29,830 nt of DNA from a virus, in IMG/VR virus record IMGVR_UViG_3300042563_001133, positions 1-29,830 of that record. One strand, given 5' to 3'. Below the pieces are notes generated by a model that saw only the letters and a list, made by a program, of their open reading frames with translations, had not been told where the DNA came from and made no database searches. Position 1 is the stretch's first letter, and each line of letters begins with the position of its first letter. The position numbers and the translations under genes were made by a program. This document shows, in pieces, positions 15,470 through 21,708 of this stretch.

Positions 15470-15756
15470 TGAATGATTTTATAAACAAGTATAGAATCAA
15501 GCATGTAAGAGTTGCTAAAGACTATCATACTATAGATTACGGGTACACACTCGGTTCGACTATTAGTTACAGTGGTCGTGAAGATTTTATTGAAATGGAA
15601 TTACCCCGCAGTGCATTTGAAGAACTGGTTAATATTGATCATACGATTCATGATTGGGTACAAGAGGAGCGTAACGAAGAATACCTACGTAAAATGCACC
15701 CGGCACTTAGGGAAGCATATGATAAATACCGAATGCTCCTAGAGATATATCGGTAA
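15469..15756 (+). CDS. Small phage protein, unknown
   Basis: 95 aa, starting on the last base of the preceding stop codon. Beta-rich N-terminus (VRVAKDYHTIDYGYTLGSTI) and a charged helical C-terminus ending in a Tyr/Arg-rich stretch. No motif recognised. It is the last gene before the promoter that serves the queD-like gene. Confidence 0.6.
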   Translation: MNDFINKYRIKHVRVAKDYHTIDYGYTLGSTISYSGREDFIEMELPRSAFEELVNIDHTIHDWVQEERNEEYLRKMHPALREAYDKYRMLLEIYR

Positions 15757-15785
15757 TCAAATAGCGGTCTTGGCGTCATTCCCGC

Positions 15786-15814
15786 TTTACAAACTCTGCC
15801 GCCTATGCTATAAT
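15786..15814 (+). promoter_or_regulatory. Promoter for the queD-like/queE operon
   Basis: TTTACA (15786-15791), 17-nt spacer, TATAAT (15809-15814) with an extended -10 TGC. It lies in a 75-nt gap and gives a leader of about 11 nt starting with the Shine-Dalgarno AGGAGA. The -10 context TGCTATAAT is identical to that at 1608 and 29704. Confidence 0.7.
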
Positions 15815-15831
15815 CAACATAGGAGAAAATA

Positions 15832-16335
15832 ATGGCAAATCAATCAGTAAGTTACAAGTACACAAGTACTAAAGAGTATCACGATAGCTTCCCTTGTGCT
15901 TATCGTCAATGGAGAGCAGATAGTCACTGCAACATGATTCATGGTTACAGTTTCAGTATGAAGTTCTATTTCGGTACAAACGATCTAGATGTTCGCAATT
16001 GGGCAGCAGACTATGGTGGACTAAAAGAATTGAAAAAGATTCTTGAGGATCAGTTTGACCATACTCTATTAGTCGCACAAGACGATCCCGAACTTGAAAC
16101 ATTCAAAATGTTACAAGAAAAGAAACTTGCTAAACTAACTATTCTTCCACGTATCGGTTGTGAGAGTTTAGCAGATATGCTTTACAAGTACGTCAATGGT
16201 GTTTACATTCCTGATATGTGGGGGTTAGGTGAACACAATCGTCTATGGTGCTATCGTGTTGAAGTGCGTGAGACACAATCTAACATGGCATATCGTGAAG
16301 GTCACCGTGAATGGAATGAGGATCTGTTTGCATGA
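15832..16335 (+). CDS. queD: QueD-like 6-carboxy-tetrahydropterin synthase (PTPS family), altered zinc site
   Basis: 167 aa. The PTPS fold is shown by SHCNMIHGY (31-39, with the catalytic Cys C33), FDHTLL (75-80), CESLADMLYKYV (110-121, with the conserved Glu) and RVEVRETQSNMAY (142-154, with E147-T148). QueD converts dihydroneopterin triphosphate to 6-carboxy-5,6,7,8-tetrahydropterin. Two of the usual three zinc histidines are replaced: FxAAH is FPCAY (Y24) and HGH is HGY (Y39), leaving H37, with H32 and C22 close by. The same variant is, to my knowledge, seen in other phage PTPS proteins. It is first in an operon with queE and has Shine-Dalgarno AGGAGA. Confidence 0.85.
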   Translation: MANQSVSYKYTSTKEYHDSFPCAYRQWRADSHCNMIHGYSFSMKFYFGTNDLDVRNWAADYGGLKELKKILEDQFDHTLLVAQDDPELETFKMLQEKKLAKLTILPRIGCESLADMLYKYVNGVYIPDMWGLGEHNRLWCYRVEVRETQSNMAYREGHREWNEDLFA

Positions 16336-16547
16336 GCGGGCGCTTCCTTTCACCCAAGGACCTAAGTGCTGCCAAGCATGAACGTGAAATAGTCAACAGT
16401 TTGCTTAAGCGGGGCAAAGTAAAAGCCGCAGAGCGTATTGTTAAAGAGTATCACATTGTTTGTGGTTGCGGTGTAGAAGGATGCATTTTCATTCACCTAC
16501 AGCGTGACGAAACTGAAGAACAAAGAAAAGAACGTCTGGGGTATTAA
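16332..16547 (+). CDS. Small phage protein with CGCGxxGC motif
   Basis: 71 aa, ATGA overlap with the queD-like gene. A basic helical N-terminus (SAAKHEREIVNSLLKRGKVKAAERI, in part) is followed by HIVCGCGVEGCIFIH (about 46-60), where three cysteines and flanking histidines could bind a metal. It ends on the first base of the next ATG. Function unknown; the position inside the queD-queE operon may mean a link to that pathway. Confidence 0.6.
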   Translation: MSGRFLSPKDLSAAKHEREIVNSLLKRGKVKAAERIVKEYHIVCGCGVEGCIFIHLQRDETEEQRKERLGY

Positions 16548-16705
16548 TGAAGCGACTTTGGCGCATTTGGGCAAAGGCATTAGGAGAGAAAGCAGGTAAT
16601 ACGGACACTGAGTCTGACCGCATTGCTTTCATCCGTACTCTTATTGTGTTATCATATATTACAACAAACCTGTTTATCGTAGCAGGTGTTATACGGCATT
16701 GGTAA
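16547..16705 (+). CDS. 52-aa conserved small membrane protein (MKRLWxIWAKALGEK type)
   Basis: A short frame between two coupled genes, starting on the last base of the preceding stop. N-terminal amphipathic helix MKRLWRIWAKALGEKAG, an acidic linker, then one hydrophobic segment (IAFIRTLIVLSYITTNLFIVAGVI, about 26-49). I recognise the N-terminus from many aquatic T4-like phages, where it is an unassigned small protein. The start of queE follows 2 nt later. Confidence 0.7.
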   Translation: MKRLWRIWAKALGEKAGNTDTESDRIAFIRTLIVLSYITTNLFIVAGVIRHW

Positions 16706-16707
16706 AA

Positions 16708-17559
16708 ATGAACAAATTAAAAATATCAGAATTATTTTATAGCATACAAGGTGAAGGTCGTCATATGGGTGTACCAAGTGTGTTCTTACGCACGTTTGGT
16801 TGCAACTTAAAGTGCGCTGGTTTCGGTATGCCAAAAGGTAAGTTGAGTGAAGAAAGAATTAAAATTGCTGAGTCTAGCCAAAATTACAAAGATTATAAAT
16901 CCCTTCCGCTTGTCAGCACGGGATGTGATTCTTATGCATCTTGGGACCCTAATTTCAAACATCTTAGTCCTTACTATGATACCGGCGATGTTGTTAGTCG
17001 CATTATGGATATACTGCCATTCAATGCTTGGCATGATGAGCACTTGGTTATCACGGGCGGTGAACCGCTTCTAGGATGGCAACAACTATATCCTGAGTTG
17101 CTAAGTAATGAAAAAATGTTGAACTTAAAAGAGTTAACATTTGAAACTAACGGTACACAACCATTAGGTGAAGAACTTAAAAAATATCTACAGACTAAGT
17201 GGCATAAACAAAAGGGAATTGAAACAGTTACATTTAGTGTAAGTGCTAAACTCTCTAGTAGCGGTGAAGATACGAAAGAAACTATCTGCCCTGATATTGT
17301 AGCAGAATACGAAATGTATGGTCACACATATCTTAAATTAGTTGTTGCAACAAATGAAGATGTTGAAGAAGCATTAGAGGTGGTTAACACATATCGAAAG
17401 AACAATTTCTTTGGCAACGTGTATCTAATGCCAGTCGGTGGTGTTGAAAGTGTGTATAGTTTGAACAATCGTAGAGTAGCAGAACTTGCTATGAAACATG
17501 GATTGCGCTACAGTGATAGACTTCAAGTACCGTTGTTTAAAAATGAGTGGGGCACTTAA
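16708..17559 (+). CDS. queE: QueE-like radical SAM 7-carboxy-7-deazaguanine synthase
   Basis: 283 aa from ATG 16708. FYSIQGEGRHMGVPSVFLR (10-28) is the QueE signature (substrate and Mg-site region), then FGCNLKC (30-36), a long insertion, and GCDSYASW (from C73) equivalent to the usual CDT-x-Y. ITGGEPLL (115-122) is the SAM-binding GGEP motif, and FETNGT follows. The 4Fe-4S cysteines are C32, C36 and C73, a CX3C-X36-C spacing instead of CX3CX2C. QueE converts 6-carboxy-tetrahydropterin to 7-carboxy-7-deazaguanine. The gene follows queD-like in one operon. All three cysteines are present, so activity is expected. Confidence 0.88.
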   Translation: MNKLKISELFYSIQGEGRHMGVPSVFLRTFGCNLKCAGFGMPKGKLSEERIKIAESSQNYKDYKSLPLVSTGCDSYASWDPNFKHLSPYYDTGDVVSRIMDILPFNAWHDEHLVITGGEPLLGWQQLYPELLSNEKMLNLKELTFETNGTQPLGEELKKYLQTKWHKQKGIETVTFSVSAKLSSSGEDTKETICPDIVAEYEMYGHTYLKLVVATNEDVEEALEVVNTYRKNNFFGNVYLMPVGGVESVYSLNNRRVAELAMKHGLRYSDRLQVPLFKNEWGT

Positions 17560-17744
17560 TGACACAAGTTATAATTACACGAACACAATTTGAAAGACTC
17601 AAAGAAGTATTTGATATGTACGACAGTGTAGATCGAATTGTATGGAAGCAAGAATCACTCAGTGGTATTGGTCCCAATGTCACGATTGAGTTTGACCCAA
17701 AAGAATCTGTCAAAATAGATATAACAGATGTGGAGAGTTGGTAA
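17559..17744 (+). CDS. Small conserved phage protein, unknown
   Basis: 61 aa from ATG 17559, sharing one base with the queE stop. Alpha-beta composition with VDRIVWKQESLSGIGPNVTIEF. Its last codons (VESW-stop) are encoded by the first copy of a 30-nt tandem duplication. No function recognised. Confidence 0.6.
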   Translation: MTQVIITRTQFERLKEVFDMYDSVDRIVWKQESLSGIGPNVTIEFDPKESVKIDITDVESW

Positions 17745-17783
17745 TGATGGATAAAAGATATGGAGAGTTGGTAATGATGGATA
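17731..17783 (+). repeat. Tandem duplication at a gene junction (30-nt period)
   Basis: A 23-nt sequence beginning TGGAGAGTTGGTAATGATGG occurs at 17731-17753 and again at 17761-17783, offset 30 nt. Each copy carries a Shine-Dalgarno (GGAGAG) and an ATGATGG start, so the next gene has two equally good starts, 10 codons apart and in frame. Confidence 0.9.
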
Positions 17784-18007
17784 GTTTTGTTTCTCACCAT
17801 CGAGAGGATGATTGGGCTCTTAACCGAGTACAAGATTGGCAATATAAATTATGCTGGAAACCACACACCTGTTTTCTTACTGGAAAACAACTGTGGGGTA
17901 AACATGCTTATCACGGTACTAGAATTATTACTGGCCCCGGTGTTCCGATTCATGAAGACTATTGGATTGGTAAGAATGAATTCGTGATTTGGAAATTAAC
18001 AAAATGA
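17744..18007 (+). CDS. Conserved phage protein with LTGKxLW and ITGPGxP motifs
   Basis: 87 aa from ATG 17744; starts at 17774/17777 in the second repeat copy are equally well placed and may be ancestral. The core CWKPHTCFLTGKQLW and the segment RIITGPGVPIHEDYWIGKNEFVIW belong to a family I recognise as common in T4-like aquatic phages, of unknown function. The Cys/His and Trp pattern suggests a small, possibly metal-binding fold. It overlaps the next gene as ATGA. Confidence 0.7.
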   Translation: MMDKRYGELVMMDSFVSHHREDDWALNRVQDWQYKLCWKPHTCFLTGKQLWGKHAYHGTRIITGPGVPIHEDYWIGKNEFVIWKLTK

Positions 18008-19401
18008 GAACATACGATAAACGAATTGCATTTTTAATCAGCGATCAGCACTTTATTCCTCACGGTGGCATTGGTAGCTTCTGTAAGAGTTTTACTGAAA
18101 TGTGTAGTAGATTGAACTGGAAGGTTGATATTATCTTGGACAAGATACCTAATAACGATGATTTTCAAAAGTTGATCGAAGGTGCCGGAGCAAATGTGAT
18201 TTTTCCACCCAAAGCAGTGTCAGTTAGGCCCGGTGTAGTAGAAGTAAAAGCTGAATCAGCTTTACCGTATGACGATCACACCTCTACTTTTTCGTTCAGT
18301 GACACTATCAATTTTGAAAAGATCATTAACTTCCGCAAAGCAATAATTAAAGCGTTTGAAACCAATGCGTATGACATGATTGTGTGCAATACACAGGAAG
18401 CAATGACTGCGGCTTATGCAATGACTATCAACAAGTACATTCCGGTAGTGTTCTATACTCACTTACACAGTATGATCTTCCGTGAAAGTCAAGGCAGTGA
18501 TGTGTTCTTGGATAGTTATCACAATTTCTATAACAAGCATATGGAATTCACTGATATCATCATCGGTACACAAAGTCAAAAGAATATTGATGAACTCACT
18601 AAGTATGGTGCAACTAACTGTCAACTATTGCCAATGCCCATGAGTGAGCGAGGATTGCTTGAGTCGTATACAGGTGAGAAAAAAGGTGTATTGTTCATCG
18701 GTCGTTGGGAAGAAGGCAAGAACCCTGAAGCATACATCAGAGTCATGAAGGAAGCAAAACTGCCATGCAAAGTAATGACTAACAGTAATGGACAAAAGAA
18801 GTTCGAAAAAGCTTTCGCTGAAGCCGGCATTACTGATTATGAAATCAAAGCAGGTATCACTGGTCAAGAGAAAGTAGATTTCATTCGTAGTTCTAGTGTA
18901 TTCTTTATGCCCAGTTTACGTGAGAACTATCCTTTCGCATTCTTAGAATGTCTAGGTCATATGCCATGTGTTGTATTAGATACACAAGATTGGTCTGATA
19001 ACTTTCACAGCATATTCTATCACAAAGTACACATCACGAATGCCGCTGATACAATAAAACAATTATATGGCATAGATCAACCATCGTTGGCACTTGATTA
19101 TGTCAATCAACTTGACAATGAAGTTGCACAGAAGTGGGTCAAGTTCCTAGATGAATTTGTAGGGAAACGTAGTAATACTAACTCTGCAAAAATCAATACA
19201 TACGAAACAATCAAATATAGAGATTATATCAAAGAATTAGAACGCAAACACTTAGCACGTGAAGATTTTGAAAGTGTATTGTCAAACAAATATAAGTTTA
19301 TCAATGTTTGGTATACTGACAATGATACTTATTTGAGCAAAGACCCAACATTTAAACCACAGGAGGAAGAAACAAACGAAAGTTTGTTTGAATGGCAATG
19401 A
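18004..19401 (+). CDS. GT4-type glycosyltransferase
   Basis: 465 aa from the ATGA overlap at 18004. HGGIGSFCKSF (20-30) is the N-terminal glycine-rich loop of glycogen-synthase/GT4 enzymes. GVLFIGRWEEGKNPE (about 228-242) is the 'GR...KG' donor-phosphate site, and SLRENYPFAFLE (about 304-315) supplies the conserved E-x(7)-E. It would move a sugar from a nucleotide-sugar donor while keeping its anomeric configuration. The final 60 or so residues form a polar tail. The next gene, a GalE-like epimerase, overlaps it and may supply the donor sugar. Confidence 0.85.
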   Translation: MRTYDKRIAFLISDQHFIPHGGIGSFCKSFTEMCSRLNWKVDIILDKIPNNDDFQKLIEGAGANVIFPPKAVSVRPGVVEVKAESALPYDDHTSTFSFSDTINFEKIINFRKAIIKAFETNAYDMIVCNTQEAMTAAYAMTINKYIPVVFYTHLHSMIFRESQGSDVFLDSYHNFYNKHMEFTDIIIGTQSQKNIDELTKYGATNCQLLPMPMSERGLLESYTGEKKGVLFIGRWEEGKNPEAYIRVMKEAKLPCKVMTNSNGQKKFEKAFAEAGITDYEIKAGITGQEKVDFIRSSSVFFMPSLRENYPFAFLECLGHMPCVVLDTQDWSDNFHSIFYHKVHITNAADTIKQLYGIDQPSLALDYVNQLDNEVAQKWVKFLDEFVGKRSNTNSAKINTYETIKYRDYIKELERKHLAREDFESVLSNKYKFINVWYTDNDTYLSKDPTFKPQEEETNESLFEWQ

Positions 19402-20225
19402 AGAAAATTTTAATTACAGGTAGCTCAGGCTACATCGGTTCACATCTATGTGATCTATTAGCAGGTGAATATGAAGTACATGGACTTGATATCAATGACC
19501 CACAAGTAGAGATTGACAAGTTTTATAAACTGGATATCAACAAGCAGTTCTCAATTGAAGGTATTGAGTTTGATGCAGTTGTGCATTTGGCTGCATTGGT
19601 CAACGTAGGTGAAAGTCAAGAACGACCTATCAGCTATTATATTACTAACTTGAATGGTACAATGAATGTCATGAACAAAGTAAAGACAAAAAACTTTATC
19701 TTTGCTAGTACTGGTGCCGCTCAAGATTGCATTAGTGCATATGGTGTTAGTAAACGTGCCGCAGAAGATGTAGTTCGTTCATACACGAAGATGGCGGAAG
19801 CAGACTATACTATCTTTAGATTTTACAATGTTATAGGTACTACAGTTGTTAAGCCAACTAATCCCGATGGTTTGTTCTACAATCTAATCAAAGCTAAAGA
19901 CACTGGTTCTTTCACTATCTATGGCACTGATTATCCAAACACTAGTGACGGTACTTGTGTTCGTGACTATGTTCATGTAGAAGAAATATGCCACGCTATC
20001 AAAATGGCTATTGAGAAGCCCGCAAACAAAACTGAATGCTTAGGACATGGTGTGGGATATACCGTACAAGAAATGTCTAGTATCTTTCAACAAGTCAACG
20101 ATTGTGATTTTGATATAATCAAAGGACCACGCAGAGACGGTGACATTGAGTACTATGTACTAGAAGATGTAAGTCCATATATGAAGAACCTCTACACTGT
20201 AGAGGATCTTTTGAGAATTGACTAA
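19398..20225 (+). CDS. NAD-dependent nucleotide-sugar epimerase/dehydratase (GalE-like)
   Basis: 275 aa from the ATGA overlap (19398); ATG 19392 would add two residues. GSSGYIG (8-14) is the NAD-binding GxxGxxG, HLAALVNVGES follows, ASTGAAQ carries the catalytic Ser/Thr region, and YGVSK (115-119) is the YxxxK catalytic pair. RDYVHVEEIC is typical of UDP-glucose 4-epimerase-like proteins. Slightly shorter than E. coli GalE (338 aa). It probably inverts or oxidises a nucleotide sugar used by the adjacent glycosyltransferase. Last plus-strand gene before a minus-strand gene; the stops are almost back to back. Confidence 0.85.
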   Translation: MKKILITGSSGYIGSHLCDLLAGEYEVHGLDINDPQVEIDKFYKLDINKQFSIEGIEFDAVVHLAALVNVGESQERPISYYITNLNGTMNVMNKVKTKNFIFASTGAAQDCISAYGVSKRAAEDVVRSYTKMAEADYTIFRFYNVIGTTVVKPTNPDGLFYNLIKAKDTGSFTIYGTDYPNTSDGTCVRDYVHVEEICHAIKMAIEKPANKTECLGHGVGYTVQEMSSIFQQVNDCDFDIIKGPRRDGDIEYYVLEDVSPYMKNLYTVEDLLRID

Positions 20226-21635
20226 TTAGTGCTTCAACAGTAGGGTTGATATAATGTTAGGATCGTTAGCACTGATATCACCCTCTCCCGGAGCTACAAT
20301 GACATTGTACTTCATCCCTGCAGGGATAGACTTACGCTTGGCCATGTATTCATTGTAATCTAAGATTGAGTTCGCACTGAGTCCATACTCACTAGCCAAT
20401 CTTTGTTTTAGTTCAGGTAACTTGTCAGGTTGTACTTGCCATTGGCCACTCGACCCTTTAACTAAGTTCTTTTTTTCATCCTTAACTAACAAGTCTTGGA
20501 ACAATTCATCTGGAACAATGCGACTGTTCTTAGTTGTATCTAAGTTAGCATCTTTTGCTTTAACTTGTTTCTCTTGACTTGTATTAGCACCTTCACTCCA
20601 GTTGATAATGAAGTTAGGTGGTTTCTGTGCAAGTGCGGCACCAGCCATCTTTGTATAAGCATAGAACTTAACATCAGGATGCTTTGCAGCCATTTTCAAT
20701 GCCATGTCTAAATATTCTGGGCTAAAGAAGTCGCCGGCGTCATGCCAGCGAATAGTAGTTTCCCAACCATTAGGGAATTTCTTGTCGCCTTTTTTACCTG
20801 CTGCCTCTTCTTTAGCTATCTCACTACTTAACTGATTGAAGAAACCATCTGGGTCATTCAATAGATATGTTAGTATTCTGCCATCGCTCTGCCAAGCGGC
20901 TTTGAACTGAACTTTACCACCTTTCATAGCGAAACAATCTACTTTACATGAACCAGCACCTGGACATGTGTTAACAATAATTAGATTGTTAGTTTGTTCG
21001 TCTACTGCGATACCAGTCAATGCGGCGAAGCCAACGTTGAAGAATTGTTCAAACTCACCGTTACTGTGCTTCATCTTTTCATTTTGCTTTAGTAACGCTT
21101 TTGGGCGTTGTGATAATGATTGCTTAATCTTATCTTCATCATAAGTCTTACCATCTGGGCCCAAGTATTCAATGATACTTGAACGATGGACATAAGGCAT
21201 CTTGTACTTGTCTGACTTTGTTTTACCAGAGACATACTTCTCATTGCCCTTTTTGTCTAACTTAATTTGACCAGTCTTCTTATCAATATCATCAGTTCCT
21301 TTGATACGATTCATGTAGTCTTGGAACTCTTGACCTTTCAAATCTCGGGTACTTGCTGGTAGTTTAGTTGCTTCATCTAAACCAGATAGTTTACGAATTC
21401 TTGATAAGTTTTCTTCGCCTTCCGCCACACCTTCCTCGTCATCTTCCTTCATTTTATCTAACTTTTCAGAAAACTTAGGACCTTTACTAGGATTATAAGT
21501 CATGTCACGCCAATCTGATTGGCTCGGCATGTCACCGGCTTTAGCAACGAATTGCTGAGGTGTCATAATTTGAATACCCTTAGGTGCTCCGGGCATTGAT
21601 GGCTCTGCGCCTTCTAATAAATGTTGAATTCTCAT
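20226..21635 (-). CDS. GP88-domain protein with possible capsid-targeting N-terminus
   Basis: 469 aa, start MRIQHLLEG at 21635; the longer open frame upstream crosses the divergent intergenic region and is not used. Residues 200-350 resemble the GP88 domain: CPGAGSCKVDCFAMKGG (224-240, C-x5-C-x3-C), IRWHDAGDFFSPEYL (295-309) and VKFYAYTK (322-329). The Cys cluster suggests metal or Fe-S binding. The function of this domain is not known to me. The N-terminal third is charged and low in hydrophobics. The first residues resemble T4 capsid-targeting peptides, ending in Leu-Leu-Glu as cleaved by gp21-type protease. The minus-strand orientation sets it apart from its neighbours. Confidence 0.7.
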   Translation of the reverse strand: MRIQHLLEGAEPSMPGAPKGIQIMTPQQFVAKAGDMPSQSDWRDMTYNPSKGPKFSEKLDKMKEDDEEGVAEGEENLSRIRKLSGLDEATKLPASTRDLKGQEFQDYMNRIKGTDDIDKKTGQIKLDKKGNEKYVSGKTKSDKYKMPYVHRSSIIEYLGPDGKTYDEDKIKQSLSQRPKALLKQNEKMKHSNGEFEQFFNVGFAALTGIAVDEQTNNLIIVNTCPGAGSCKVDCFAMKGGKVQFKAAWQSDGRILTYLLNDPDGFFNQLSSEIAKEEAAGKKGDKKFPNGWETTIRWHDAGDFFSPEYLDMALKMAAKHPDVKFYAYTKMAGAALAQKPPNFIINWSEGANTSQEKQVKAKDANLDTTKNSRIVPDELFQDLLVKDEKKNLVKGSSGQWQVQPDKLPELKQRLASEYGLSANSILDYNEYMAKRKSIPAGMKYNVIVAPGEGDISANDPNIISTLLLKH

Positions 21636-21652
21636 GTTTATTTCCGTAAAAT

Positions 21653-21681
21653 TTGACAATAAATACGATTTATTGTACACT
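21653..21681 (+). promoter_or_regulatory. Candidate promoter for UV endonuclease with an embedded dyad
   Basis: TTGACA (21653-21658), 17 nt, TACACT (21676-21681, weak -10). The spacer is filled by the inverted repeat CAATAAAT-ACG-ATTTATTG (21657-21675), a possible operator or a two-sided late-promoter-like element. Confidence 0.45.
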
Positions 21682-21687
21682 ATGTAA

Positions 21688-21695
21688 TATTTATC
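21688..21695 (-). promoter_or_regulatory. Late-promoter-like GATAAATA for the GP88-domain gene
   Basis: On the minus strand GATAAATA matches T4 late consensus TATAAATA at 7 of 8 positions and lies about 52 nt before the start codon. Such AT-rich octamers also occur by chance here. Confidence 0.3.
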
Positions 21696-21708
21696 ACTCT
21701 GGACTATT

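Noticed and set aside
15132-15476. Alternative frame inside the TagD-like gene
   Set aside because: Shadow of the conserved HxGH and RDHSFSS-containing frame.
15761-15786. AGCGG / CCGCT inverted repeat before the queD-like promoter
   Set aside because: Only 5 bp with a 14-nt loop and no U-tract; too weak for a terminator.
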